The notes: generated from the letters alone by a model not told the origin. A DNA stretch of 64,000 nt from Liminaster sp964567855 (GCA_964567855.1 CAZMOE010000006.1:38280-102279); one strand, 5' to 3'; positions 16,937-26,604 are shown, numbered from the stretch's first letter. Made by a program: numbers and translations.

Positions 16937-18499
16937 ATGTCGGCATCCAATAATAGACTGTCGCCCCGCCAGAAGATGATCAATCTGATGTATATTGTCT
17001 TTCTGGCCATGTTGGCGCTCAACGTTTCATCCGATGTCCTCAGCGGCTTCAAGCATGTCGAGGATGCCTTGACGACTTCCAACCGCGGCGTGCAGGCCCG
17101 CAATGAAAAACTTTACGGTGAATTTGCCGCCATTCATGACCAGAACGCCGAAAAGGCCGGCTTGTGGTTCGACCGTGCACGGGATGCGCGCCGGCGTTCG
17201 GCAGAACTCTGCGCCCTCATCGATTCTTTGAAGCTACGCATCGTGCGCTACGCCGATGGTAAGGACGGCGATGTTTCCGATATTCAGAATCAGGACAACC
17301 TGGAAGCTGTCAACTTTATCATGCTCTCTCCGTTGACCAACGGCGCCGGTACTCTTTGCAAGGCTTTGGAGGAATATCGCGAGACTTTGCTCTCTTACGT
17401 TCCTGTCGGCGACGGAAAATCCATCGCACTCACGTTGAGTACCGATATTCCCGCCAATGCCATGGGTAACGGGCAGACCTGGGGGTCGGCGATGTTTGAA
17501 AACGTTCCGGTGTCTGCGGTAATCGCCATCCTGACCAAAATTCAGGGCGATGTGCTTAATGCCGAGGGCGAAGCGCTGACGGCGCTCATGCAGAGCGTCG
17601 ATAGGGGCGATGTCCGTGTCAATCAGCTCGAAGCCATTGTGATACCCACCTCCCGCAATGTCATGCGGGGTTCTCAGTATGAGGTGCAGATCGTCATGGG
17701 GGCGATCGATACGACCCAGTCGCCCGATATTTATATCGGCGACAAATTGCTGGAAGCCGAGCGGGGCGGGCGCTATTCTGTCGTTGCCTCCCGTGAGGGC
17801 ATACAGACGCTTGAAGGACATCTGGAGGTTACGCGTCCCGACGGCAGCCGCGAACAGTTGCCTTTCCGATCCGATTATTTTGTCAGCGAGCCTGTGGCCA
17901 CGGTTTCCAATACGATGATGAATGTCATGTATGCCGGTATCGAGAATCCCCTCAGCATTTCGGTCCCCGGTATCGCCTCTTCTCAGATTTCCGCTACCAT
18001 GACCAACGGCACCCTGTCCCGTTCCGGCAACGGCTGGGTTGCCAAGCCGGCCAAAGTGGGTGAGGATGCCGTCATCCATGTCTCTGCGACGCAGAACGGT
18101 CGTACGATGACCGTTTCCCAGATGGCTTTCCGCGTCCGTCGTTTGCCCGATCCGACTCCCTACATTCTATATAAGGATGCTTCCGGCAATTCCCAGCAAT
18201 TCAAAGGAGGCGAACCCATCAGCAAGAACGCACTTTTGGCGGCGGGCGGTTTGCGTGCCGCTATCGACGACGGTTTGCTTAATGTAGAGTTTACGGTCAA
18301 GTCTTTCCGTATCGATATTTTCGATTCCATGGGCAATGATATCCCTGAGGATTCCCAGAGCGCCCAGTTCAGCGAACGGCAGCTGTCTGCCTTGCGCAGA
18401 TTACAACGTGGAAAGAAATTTTTCATCACCCGTGTTAAGGCTGTAGGTCCCGACGGTATCGAACGTACCCTTTCACCGATAGAAGTTATTGTCAATTAA
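16937..18499 (+). CDS. gldM: T9SS motor/stator protein GldM/PorM
   Basis: 520 residues with one N-terminal transmembrane helix (MINLMYIVFLAMLALNVSSDVL, about 15-35) and a large periplasmic part of four domains as known for GldM/PorM. Arg11 just before the helix is the usual partner of the GldL glutamate. GldM spans the periplasm and couples the GldL motor to the GldK/GldN ring. Length is normal (about 515). Ends EVIVN. Sixteen base pairs separate it from gldN. Confidence 0.94.
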   Translation: MSASNNRLSPRQKMINLMYIVFLAMLALNVSSDVLSGFKHVEDALTTSNRGVQARNEKLYGEFAAIHDQNAEKAGLWFDRARDARRRSAELCALIDSLKLRIVRYADGKDGDVSDIQNQDNLEAVNFIMLSPLTNGAGTLCKALEEYRETLLSYVPVGDGKSIALTLSTDIPANAMGNGQTWGSAMFENVPVSAVIAILTKIQGDVLNAEGEALTALMQSVDRGDVRVNQLEAIVIPTSRNVMRGSQYEVQIVMGAIDTTQSPDIYIGDKLLEAERGGRYSVVASREGIQTLEGHLEVTRPDGSREQLPFRSDYFVSEPVATVSNTMMNVMYAGIENPLSISVPGIASSQISATMTNGTLSRSGNGWVAKPAKVGEDAVIHVSATQNGRTMTVSQMAFRVRRLPDPTPYILYKDASGNSQQFKGGEPISKNALLAAGGLRAAIDDGLLNVEFTVKSFRIDIFDSMGNDIPEDSQSAQFSERQLSALRRLQRGKKFFITRVKAVGPDGIERTLSPIEVIVN

Positions 18500-18514
18500 A
18501 ATAAATCGCGATAT

Positions 18515-19861
18515 ATGAAACGAATCTCAAGGATATTGGGCAGGCCCTTGCTGATATTGCTTATCAGTGCCGCTTTCGTTCTGGAGGCCGATGCGCAGAG
18601 TTCTGTGCGCCGTACCCCGCGCAAGGAAAATTCCGCCGCTTCCGGCAAATCGAAAAACACCGGCTCGCGCTCAGGGGCAGCTTCCTCTTCTGCCAAGACC
18701 CCTGCAGCGGGCGGTGCATCGGGGAATGCAAAGAAATCTCCGGCCCAAAAGCCTGTATCGGCAACGGCCAAGGGCGGGAATAGCGACAGCGCGCCAGTGA
18801 AACGCAATCCCGCTGCTGTGAAAAAGAACGGTCCCGTTTCGGGCGCTTCCGCTTCGGTAGCGGATGAGGCTACTTTGCGCTCGCAGGCTTTCGATGCCTA
18901 TCAGAAGCAGGAAGAAAAAAATACGCCGTGGCAGCGTACGGTTTATCGGGAACTGGATCTTACCCGTGGCAGCAATGCCTCGCTTTATTATCCGGTGGAG
19001 CCGACAGATGGGCTGACCAATCTTTTCCGTGTTGTGTTGGAACTTGTCGCCTCCGGCAAGGTGCAGGGCTATGAATATCTGGACGGTCGCGAGGTCTTCA
19101 CCGAACAATATGCTGTCAAGGTCCAGGATGTTCTCGATAAGTATCAGATACTTTATAAGATGAAGCCCGCTTCCGGCCGGGCAGCCGCAGAGTTTACTAT
19201 CGAAGAAAGCGACGTGCCGAGCAATGAGGTGCTCAGCTACTTTGTTAAAGAGCGCTGGGAGTTCGATCATACCACTTCTCACTACGGGCCGCGCATCGTG
19301 GCCATTTGTCCGGTGCTTCACCGGGCCGGAGACTTCGGCGGCGAGCCGTTTCGGTATCCTCTGTTCTGGTTGCGCTATGAGGATCTGCGCCCTTACCTTC
19401 GGAAACAGCTCATCATCAGCGATGGAATGAATGGGGCGCCACGCTATACGATGGAAGACTTTTTTAATCTTCAGCAATATGAAGGCGATATCTATAAGGT
19501 GCAGAATCTGCGCGGGCTTTCACTGATGCAGCAATATCCGAATCCGGATACGCTCAGGTTGGTGCGTAAGCGGATCGATGCGGAACTGAATGGTTTCGGC
19601 GACAGCATCTGGGTGAAGGAAATGCCCTCCTCCGGTTCTGCGGAAAGCAACAGGAAATCGTCACGGAGCCAGGCCTCCACTTCACGCCGCGATGCCTCTG
19701 CCTCTGTTGCTGCCGGACAGGAGGTGAAACTCAACCGCCGTACTAAAGAAGAGGTCGATGTGACCGCGGTCAAGGCTGAAAAAGAGGCGAAGATCGAGGC
19801 CAAGGAACAGGAGGCTGAGCAAACCGGGGTTGCCCATAGTGTCCGTCGCAGCCGTCGCTGA
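18515..19861 (+). CDS. gldN: T9SS ring protein GldN/PorN with long low-complexity tails
   Basis: 448-residue periplasmic protein with a signal peptide (LLISAAFVLEADAQ). The conserved core is at about 125-370: TPWQRTVYRELDLTRGSNASLYYPVEP, VLELVASGKVQGYEYLDGRE and GPRIVAICPVLHRAGDFGGE. GldN/PorN binds GldK/PorK to make the T9SS ring. Compared with usual lengths of about 300-360, this one has a Ser/Ala/Lys/Pro-rich N-terminal segment (about 27-120) and a Lys/Glu/Ser-rich C-terminal segment (about 370-448), both probably disordered. It ends the T9SS operon, and a strong terminator follows. Confidence 0.92.
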   Translation: MKRISRILGRPLLILLISAAFVLEADAQSSVRRTPRKENSAASGKSKNTGSRSGAASSSAKTPAAGGASGNAKKSPAQKPVSATAKGGNSDSAPVKRNPAAVKKNGPVSGASASVADEATLRSQAFDAYQKQEEKNTPWQRTVYRELDLTRGSNASLYYPVEPTDGLTNLFRVVLELVASGKVQGYEYLDGREVFTEQYAVKVQDVLDKYQILYKMKPASGRAAAEFTIEESDVPSNEVLSYFVKERWEFDHTTSHYGPRIVAICPVLHRAGDFGGEPFRYPLFWLRYEDLRPYLRKQLIISDGMNGAPRYTMEDFFNLQQYEGDIYKVQNLRGLSLMQQYPNPDTLRLVRKRIDAELNGFGDSIWVKEMPSSGSAESNRKSSRSQASTSRRDASASVAAGQEVKLNRRTKEEVDVTAVKAEKEAKIEAKEQEAEQTGVAHSVRRSRR

Positions 19862-19890
19862 TCGATATACCGTATATACTGGAAAATATA

Positions 19891-19940
19891 TTGCGGCAGG
19901 AGGTTCCGATGAAAGAAAAACCTCCTGCCGCAATTGTTTT
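19891..19940 (+). terminator. Terminator of the T9SS operon
   Basis: Perfect 15-bp stem TTGCGGCAGGAGGTT (19891-19905) / AACCTCCTGCCGCAA (19919-19933) with a 13-nt loop, followed by TTGTTTT. It starts 29 nt after the gldN stop. Confidence 0.85.
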
Positions 19941-19960
19941 CCCGTCGCAAACGTTTCGGG

Positions 19961-19989
19961 TGCTGCCTGCCGCGTGACGGCAGGCAGCA
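19961..19989. repeat. Perfect 12-bp inverted repeat behind the terminator
   Basis: TGCTGCCTGCCG (19961-19972) pairs with CGGCAGGCAGCA (19978-19989) around a 5-nt loop. Its core (CCTGCCG/CGGCAGG) is shared with the terminator arms 30 nt upstream, so arms of the two hairpins could pair with each other. No T tract follows. Confidence 0.6.
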
Positions 19990-20298
19990 TCTTGCTTGTG
20001 TGGAGCGCTTGTTTTTATGGCGGAAGGGATTCTGCCATGCTTTGCGGTTCTTGCTTTTTAGCGCCTGTCGGCACAATGCCTGTTGGGGCCTTTTCCTGCT
20101 CTCCGCGAAGGCCTTCCGACCTCGTGTCTGCTCTTTCCGGCAGGGTTTTTCCCGCTCTCGAGAGACTGCGAGGGTTATTGTATAAAACTGGATGAACAAA
20201 AGGGCTTGTTCGGGATAATTTCTTTTGTATTTTAAATGTTAAAGATTTGATTCGTGGTGATTTATTTTTGTTAAATATTTATTTTAATATTAAAAGTG

Positions 20299-20334
20299 TA
20301 TTTTTGTCACATCCAAATTGCAGAGGTGACAAAA
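20299..20334 (+). promoter_or_regulatory. Promoter candidate overlapped by a 9-bp inverted repeat, upstream of the FAS1-SusCD locus
   Basis: TATTTTTG (20299-20306) fits the -7 consensus. TTTTGTCAC (20302-20310) and GTGACAAAA (20326-20334) form a perfect inverted repeat, centre-spaced like an operator, covering the -7 element and the expected start site. A second TAnnTTTG match lies at 20263-20270. Neither has a well-spaced -33 TTTG. The 5' leader to the ATG at 20476 would be about 160 nt. Confidence 0.5.
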
Positions 20335-20475
20335 TAATGAAGTACTTTTACATCCGTTTTAGTGATACCATGAATGAATCTATGCCATGAAAGCCATTCA
20401 CCGAATCGTTCTTTCTGTCGCTGTTATTCATTCCTTATTGCCAATAATAACATAATTAATAATAACAACAAACAC

Positions 20476-23202
20476 ATGAAAAATCACGGAAGAACCGCTT
20501 TTCTTAGTGGTTTGTCTAAGAGCCTCTTGGCAGCCCCGTTGCTTTGCATAGCAGTGAGCAGTTGTGAAGATAGCGAATTTGACAAGTACTATGAGCGCCC
20601 GGGATGGTTGGAGTCTCCTGCTTGGAACGTGCTTGAAAAGCGCGGCGATTGCAAGACTTATCTTTCTCTGGTAGAAAAGACCCTTTATTCCAAACAATTG
20701 GAGGGATCGGGTAGTTACACATTCTTCGTGCCGAATGATTTGGCATTTGAAACCTTCTTCAAAGAGAATCCCTACGGTTACCGGTCGGTAAAAGACATCC
20801 CGGATGATGTTGCTGCCGATATGGTTTCCTACATGATGCTTTTCAATGCCTATCCGTGCGATAGTTTGGGCAATGTGCTGGAAGGTTATAATACCTGGGA
20901 AATCGGTCGTGCCTACAAACACATGACACCATCTTACGACGTGCTTCAGCGCGACTATGTGAATGGCGATAGTATCTGGACATACGACTATCCGGGCAGT
21001 ACCTCTTCCGTGTCCGTTTCTTTGGACTGGCATAATTACCGTTATCTGCCTGTCTTTTCCGAAAACTACATGAGGGAGAACGGTCTTGTGGAAAGTGATT
21101 ATACCCATTTCTTCAAAGAGGACAGCAACTGGTCCAAATATGGCAATGTCTTGGGTGCGCAGATTCAGGAAATCTCTGCTGGAAGCGGCGACCTTTATTG
21201 TGAGAACGGGGTGATTCATATTATTGATAAGGTCGTTATGCCGCTCAAGAACCTTGACCGTATGATTATTGAATACGGTGAGATGCAGGAGACCGATAAC
21301 ACGGAATTGTTGCCGGCAGAGGCTTCCGAGGGTGCATGGTCTTATCTGAAAGATTTCCTTTACCATAAGACGGGCGACGGTAATTACTCGTTCCTGACCT
21401 ATTCATCCAACACGACTTTCCAGCACTATTTTGAAAAAATGTACCCGGATCTTGATCTTTCCACGTTCCGTGTACGTAGATATAGCGGCGTGCCATTCTG
21501 GTTGAACTATGAGGCGTATTCAGGTGTGACGGAAGGCGAGGATGCCTATAACAGCGGTGTTACTCTCTTCTTGCCTACCAAACGGGCCATGGAAGACTAT
21601 GTGAATAACCGTCTCTTGGCCTATGTGGAAGATAAATCCGATTGGGGTGCTGCTTTCAACACGTTGTCTGAAACCGTGTTGTCCTCTTTCTGGCGTTCCA
21701 TTCTTTCGGATGGCATCATCTGGCCGTCTCAATATAAGAGCGCTCAGAACAGTATCGGCTCTAATGAATTTATCAACGGCGGCCTTTCCGGAAATGATTT
21801 CGCCACGATATCCGAGGGTTCTGCCTTTGCCTCCAACGGTCTTTATCACGTGGTCAACACTTTCCCGCGGACTGCGGCCTTCGAAGGTGTCGCCAGTCGT
21901 TTCCTGCTTGACTCCCGCTATAGTATCATGGAGCGTATGTACACACAGTACTATACCACCAGTACTTTTAAGAACATGCTGAGGTCTCCCCTCTCCAATG
22001 AAGGACAGGTGGATATCACATTGATTCTTAACAGCGACGCCAATCTTGTGGACCGGTACGGTATTTATTACGATGCAGCGGCTTCTGTATTTAAAGACAA
22101 CGAAGAGGTGGACGTCACTTCCTTTATCGGTACTATGGCCTTGCGCGGATATATCGAACGCGATACTACCGACCGTCTTGACTTGGAGGTGGATCCTCTG
22201 AACGGCGCTTACGGAGGCTGGGCGTTTACCAGTACTTATAACGGAGATATGATCCGCTACCGCAAAACCGGAAATGTTATCAACGGCAAGCCGGAGATTG
22301 CTGTTCAATCTGTATGGTCGCTGGCCCATCATATCAACGGAGCCCCAGCAGAGGAAGAAGATGTGGAACACATGCCTCAGACCGTCTCTTCTTCTCCTTT
22401 CTCTTATGCTTCCGTCACCAAGGATGACTATAAGGGTTATGTCAATGGTAACGTGTATATTGTGGAAGAGGGTAGCAACCCGATTTCTTATGGTACTCCC
22501 ACCACCACTATCAGTCGCTATTTGGAGTGGTACCTTCGCTGCGACTCCGCACAGACTGCACCGAAACATTCGCTTTTCAAAACTTATTGGGAACAGGCTA
22601 AGTCGGCAACGACGAAGCCCGAATTCGGTTCCGGATATTATACGATTCTCGTGCCGACCGACGAGGCTTTGCAGTATGCCATCGACCAGAACCTGATGCT
22701 TTCTCCTTCGGATATTGCACGCAAGGCTCTTGGCGATCCGTTGTATTATGATACGGCCGCATACTATGTGAATACCTATTTGCTTTCTACCGACTGCTTC
22801 CCGGATGATGGAGCCGGCAATCTTTATTCTCCGGCTACCTGGTCTTTGCCGAATGCGCTCATAGACCTCTCCCGCGGTTATCCGGTATCGACTTCCTGCA
22901 AGCCGATGACCGAAGAATGGGAGGACTTTATGTCCGGTACGGCCAAGATGTCCATGCGTCTCCAGAAAGTGGGCGCCGACCATCAGTTGCGCTTCCTCGG
23001 ACGTGACTATGAATCCGGTATCTATGTCTCTGCCAAGGCTATCAACGCCAGCGAAATTACCGGCGGCGTTTTCAGCAATACCGTTGTCCGCGAGCTCGGC
23101 CAGAGCAATATTATTGCTCCTCGTTCCGTGATTCACAGTTTCGATGGCTTTGTGCTTTATCAGATCCAGCAGAATCCGACCAAACACCAGGTAACGGAAT
23201 AA
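20476..23202 (+). CDS. Large FAS1 (fasciclin) domain lipoprotein
   Basis: 908-residue lipoprotein. The lipobox gives Cys30, followed by acidic residues (SSCEDSEFDKYYERP), the pattern that sends Bacteroidota lipoproteins to the cell surface. I see up to four FAS1-like modules: about 45-280 (SYTFFVPNDLAFETFF ... NGVIHIIDKVV), 300-495 (GVTLFLPTKRAMEDYV ... NGLYHVVNTF), 500-650, and 690-900 (YTILVPTDEALQYAI). FAS1 modules mediate adhesion or glycan/protein binding. The ATG at 20476 is chosen because the upstream in-frame ATG adds a polar Asn-rich leader before the signal peptide. It heads the FAS1-SusCD locus, 38 bp before susC. Confidence 0.8.
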   Translation: MKNHGRTAFLSGLSKSLLAAPLLCIAVSSCEDSEFDKYYERPGWLESPAWNVLEKRGDCKTYLSLVEKTLYSKQLEGSGSYTFFVPNDLAFETFFKENPYGYRSVKDIPDDVAADMVSYMMLFNAYPCDSLGNVLEGYNTWEIGRAYKHMTPSYDVLQRDYVNGDSIWTYDYPGSTSSVSVSLDWHNYRYLPVFSENYMRENGLVESDYTHFFKEDSNWSKYGNVLGAQIQEISAGSGDLYCENGVIHIIDKVVMPLKNLDRMIIEYGEMQETDNTELLPAEASEGAWSYLKDFLYHKTGDGNYSFLTYSSNTTFQHYFEKMYPDLDLSTFRVRRYSGVPFWLNYEAYSGVTEGEDAYNSGVTLFLPTKRAMEDYVNNRLLAYVEDKSDWGAAFNTLSETVLSSFWRSILSDGIIWPSQYKSAQNSIGSNEFINGGLSGNDFATISEGSAFASNGLYHVVNTFPRTAAFEGVASRFLLDSRYSIMERMYTQYYTTSTFKNMLRSPLSNEGQVDITLILNSDANLVDRYGIYYDAAASVFKDNEEVDVTSFIGTMALRGYIERDTTDRLDLEVDPLNGAYGGWAFTSTYNGDMIRYRKTGNVINGKPEIAVQSVWSLAHHINGAPAEEEDVEHMPQTVSSSPFSYASVTKDDYKGYVNGNVYIVEEGSNPISYGTPTTTISRYLEWYLRCDSAQTAPKHSLFKTYWEQAKSATTKPEFGSGYYTILVPTDEALQYAIDQNLMLSPSDIARKALGDPLYYDTAAYYVNTYLLSTDCFPDDGAGNLYSPATWSLPNALIDLSRGYPVSTSCKPMTEEWEDFMSGTAKMSMRLQKVGADHQLRFLGRDYESGIYVSAKAINASEITGGVFSNTVVRELGQSNIIAPRSVIHSFDGFVLYQIQQNPTKHQVTE

Positions 23203-23240
23203 GCACATCTTAATGAATCAGAAATTATAATACTAATCAC

Positions 23241-26200
23241 ATGAAAAAGATATTCAGAGTATATTTGATGCTCGCTCTCTTGAGCCTTTTGCCTGGATTC
23301 GCTTTAGCACAGAAGACATTGGTGCGTGGTGTGGTCATGGACGGCACTTTTGACGAGCCTATGTATGGTGCTAACGTTGTCTGGCAAAACAAGGACGGGC
23401 GTACCGTCGGTGGTCAGCAGACCAATTTTGACGGTAGTTTCTCCCTGTCGGAGGTTATGAAGCCCGGCGATCGTCTGATCGTGACTTTCACCGGTTATAC
23501 CAAACAGACCATCGAGTTGGTCGCCGGTCAGTCTGTATATAATGTTACCATGAAAGAGGAGACCGTGGCTTTGAAGGCTGTCGAGGTGACGGCTGTCAAG
23601 CGCGTTAACTCCGGTATGATGAACATCAGCGAGCGCGATATGACCACGGCTTCCAAGAAAATCGATATGACCGAATTGGAAGATTTGGCAGTAGCCGATG
23701 TCACCGACGCTCTCCAGGGCCGTGTGGCCGGTGTCGATATGGTCGCTGCTTCCGGTGCTCCCGGTTCCGGTATGTCTATCCGTATCCGTGGTACGACCTC
23801 TATCAACGGTTCTTCCGAACCTTTGATCGTAGTCGACGGGTTCCCTTATGAAACTACTATCGACAGCGATTTCGACTTTTCTACTGCCGATGAAAATGAC
23901 TATGCCACCATGTTGAACATTTCTCCCGACGATATCAAGGAAATCAATGTTCTCAAGGATGCTGCCGCCACTGCTATTTATGGTTCCAAAGGTGCCAATG
24001 GTGTGCTTTTGATTACGACCAAACGCGGTTCGGTCTCTAAACCCACCATCAGCTATTCTTTCAAAGGTACTCTCTCCAAGCCGGGTGACGGTATCCCGAT
24101 GCTGTCAGGTGATGAATACACTACTTTGATCATGGATGAGTTCTTCAATTCCGGCCGTCCGTTTAATCCGAACGCATATCCGGAGTTGGCCAACGACGCC
24201 AATAACCTGTATAACTATTATAATTACGGACAGAACACCAACTGGTATGATGAACTGACCCAGACCGGTTATTCCCAGGACCACAGCATCTCTGTTTCCG
24301 GAGGTACGGACAAGGCTATGTACCGCGCATCTCTTAATTACTATGATGCTGAAGGTACGACTATCGGCGAAGAGTATCAGCGTCTCCAGACCCGTATCAA
24401 TGTCGACTACAACATCTCTGAGAAGTTGAAATTCACGGCTTCGATGTCTTATAACTACTCTGTGACCGATCGTAACTACGTCACTTATCTGAAATCGCAG
24501 GTCAATGTTCTTGGTCAGGCGTTCAACCGGGCCCCGAATATGGGCGTGTACGAGTATGACGAAACGGGTACGCTGACCGACAACTTCTTTACTCCGGCCG
24601 AGGATCTTTCAGGCGCCTATTGGCAAGGCAGTTATACCAACCCCTATAATCCGGTTGCCATGGCCAAAGAGGGTTATTTCAGACGCAAGGATAACCGTGT
24701 AATACCTAACATGACTTTGCAGTATCGTCCGTTGTCCTGGTTGCGCTATCAGTTTGATATCGGCTTCGATGTCTTCAACCAGAAGGACAATGCTTTCTTA
24801 CCGCAGTCTGCTACCGGCCGTCCGTGGACGGAAAATACGGTCAATAAGGCCCATGACACCGACAATGAGACCTTTGCAATGCAGACATATAATAAGATTT
24901 TCTTTACGCCGGACTTCGGAGAGAATCAGTCTTTCCAGGCCATGCTCGGCGTAAATACTCAGGACTATCGCTCTAAGGGTGTCGCCATCGCTACAAGCAA
25001 CACAGCAAGTACTAATTTGACCGACCCGTCTAACGGCGGTCTGGTGGCAGGTAATAGTGCCAACCTGAGTTCTTATTCGAATGAGGTTCGTTCTGTAGCG
25101 TTTATCGGTCAGATTCAATATTCTGTGCTGGACCGTTATATTTTAGGTGCCGCCTGCAACTATGAAGGCTCTTCCAAGTTCGGAGAGGGTAACCGCTGGG
25201 CGTTCTTCCCCTCCGTTTCCGGTCGTTATCGTATTTCCGGCGAGCCGTTTATGGAAAGCGTCAACGATAAATTTCGTATCTCAGAATGGTCTCTCCGTTT
25301 CAGTTATGGTGAATCCGGTAGTTCGCGTGCCTTGTCTAACTACGCATCCCGTGCCACCTATAATACTTATGGCTATACCTATCTCGGTAATAAGGGTAAC
25401 TACCAAAGCGGTTTGCAGTTGGCATTGCTGAAGTGGGAAAAGACGAAATCTTTCAACATCGGTATGGATCTCGGCTTTATAGACAACCGTATCTTGCTTC
25501 ATGGAGAGTGGTATTATAAGAAATCTTCAGACTTGATCGACAAGAACCGCACCATTCCGACACACACCGGTTTTGCAAATGCTTCATTCCTCAACTTCGC
25601 CGGTATGGAAAACCGCGGCTGGGAGTTGGATGCCGACTTCTTGATTGTCAGAAATAAAGACTGGAATGTCAAGTTCTCTGCCAACTTAGCCCGTAATGAG
25701 AATGAGTTGGGCGAGGATTTGGAAACATTGGGTTCTTGGGTAGGCAATACCACGAACGGTACCTATCCGACACTGTTGCTGGCCGGCCAGCCTTTGGGCT
25801 CTTTCTATGGCTATATCTATGAAGGCGTTTACCTTAACAGCGATCAGACCATCGCCCGCGATGCCAACGGCAACCAGATCTTTACTTATAATGAAAAGGG
25901 TGAGAAGGTGCCTGTCTATATGCGCTTCAACTATCCCACTGCCGATTATGTCTTCCAGCCGGGCGACGCCAAATATAAGGACGTCAACCATGACGGTAAC
26001 ATCAACGAGCAGGACGTCGTTTATCTGGGTAACGGTATGCCGCTCATCACCGGCGGTTTCGGTCTGAATGTGAAATGGAAGAACATTGCGCTCAGCACCT
26101 TCTTCAACTTCCGTTACGGTAATGAAATCGTCAATATGGCCAAGGCCAGCATGGAATCTATGCGTGGCTTCGGCAACCAGTCCCGCTCCGTGCTTCGTCG

Positions 26201-26561
26201 CTGGCGTCACGAATATTCACAGGAGGAGATCGACCGCGGTCAGGTGCCTTCCGATCTGTTGCCGCGTGCTATCTATGCTCAGGGATATAACTCGCTGGCC
26301 TCTTCACGCTATGTGGAAGACGGTTCTTTCCTCCGCTTCAAGAATGCAACCCTTTCTTACTCTTTCCCCAAAGAGTGGCTGCAGGGCACATTCATCTCCG
26401 ATGCCAAGATTTACTTCCAGATGCAGAACATTTATTGCTGGACGAAGTACACGGGTATGGATCCGGAAGTCAGCATCAGTAGTCCGAAGTCTCCGGGATA
26501 CGATACTTCCAATACGCCCCGTGCTAAAGAGTTTGTTTGCGGTATTAATGTGAGATTCTAA
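23241..26561 (+). CDS. SusC/RagA-family TonB-dependent outer-membrane transporter (first copy)
   Basis: 1106 residues. Signal peptide (LALLSLLPGFALAQ), carboxypeptidase-regulatory-like domain (about 27-110, LVRGVVMDGTFDEPMYGANV), TonB-dependent plug domain (about 115-260: LQGRVAGVDMVAASGAPG, SIRIRGTTSINGSSEPLIVV, INVLKDAAATAIYGSKGANG), then the 22-strand barrel ending in the aromatic residue of GINVRF. SusC proteins import oligosaccharides (or peptides) captured by SusD, powered by TonB. It pairs with the SusD at 26743 after a 181-bp hairpin-containing gap. Substrate inferred as pectin-derived only from distant neighbours. Confidence 0.93.
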   Translation: MKKIFRVYLMLALLSLLPGFALAQKTLVRGVVMDGTFDEPMYGANVVWQNKDGRTVGGQQTNFDGSFSLSEVMKPGDRLIVTFTGYTKQTIELVAGQSVYNVTMKEETVALKAVEVTAVKRVNSGMMNISERDMTTASKKIDMTELEDLAVADVTDALQGRVAGVDMVAASGAPGSGMSIRIRGTTSINGSSEPLIVVDGFPYETTIDSDFDFSTADENDYATMLNISPDDIKEINVLKDAAATAIYGSKGANGVLLITTKRGSVSKPTISYSFKGTLSKPGDGIPMLSGDEYTTLIMDEFFNSGRPFNPNAYPELANDANNLYNYYNYGQNTNWYDELTQTGYSQDHSISVSGGTDKAMYRASLNYYDAEGTTIGEEYQRLQTRINVDYNISEKLKFTASMSYNYSVTDRNYVTYLKSQVNVLGQAFNRAPNMGVYEYDETGTLTDNFFTPAEDLSGAYWQGSYTNPYNPVAMAKEGYFRRKDNRVIPNMTLQYRPLSWLRYQFDIGFDVFNQKDNAFLPQSATGRPWTENTVNKAHDTDNETFAMQTYNKIFFTPDFGENQSFQAMLGVNTQDYRSKGVAIATSNTASTNLTDPSNGGLVAGNSANLSSYSNEVRSVAFIGQIQYSVLDRYILGAACNYEGSSKFGEGNRWAFFPSVSGRYRISGEPFMESVNDKFRISEWSLRFSYGESGSSRALSNYASRATYNTYGYTYLGNKGNYQSGLQLALLKWEKTKSFNIGMDLGFIDNRILLHGEWYYKKSSDLIDKNRTIPTHTGFANASFLNFAGMENRGWELDADFLIVRNKDWNVKFSANLARNENELGEDLETLGSWVGNTTNGTYPTLLLAGQPLGSFYGYIYEGVYLNSDQTIARDANGNQIFTYNEKGEKVPVYMRFNYPTADYVFQPGDAKYKDVNHDGNINEQDVVYLGNGMPLITGGFGLNVKWKNIALSTFFNFRYGNEIVNMAKASMESMRGFGNQSRSVLRRWRHEYSQEEIDRGQVPSDLLPRAIYAQGYNSLASSRYVEDGSFLRFKNATLSYSFPKEWLQGTFISDAKIYFQMQNIYCWTKYTGMDPEVSISSPKSPGYDTSNTPRAKEFVCGINVRF

Positions 26562-26604
26562 AGTCGATAACGGATGAAGAGAGACGGAGAGCGGCCATGC
26601 TGAG

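Larger units (their letters stand above)
19862..20475. other. 614-bp intergenic region between the T9SS operon and the FAS1-SusCD locus
   Basis: No supportable gene. It contains the T9SS terminator (19891-19940), a second perfect hairpin (19961-19989), a small hairpin GAACAA/TTGTTC (20192-20209) and a promoter candidate overlapped by an inverted repeat (20299-20334). The long stretch 19990-20190 has no feature that I can name. Confidence 0.6.

Noticed and set aside
19990..20195. Short open frames on both strands in the gap after the T9SS operon
   Set aside because: No recognisable domain, no promoter or signal peptide, and biased composition from GC-rich inverted repeats.
20374..20475. Upstream start for the first FAS1 lipoprotein
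   Set aside because: It adds a 34-residue polar, Asn-rich leader before a complete signal peptide that starts at 20476.
21520..23208. 562-codon open frame on the minus strand opposite the first FAS1 gene
   Set aside because: No domain, wrong composition, and the plus-strand lipoprotein is well supported by its signal peptide and operon position.
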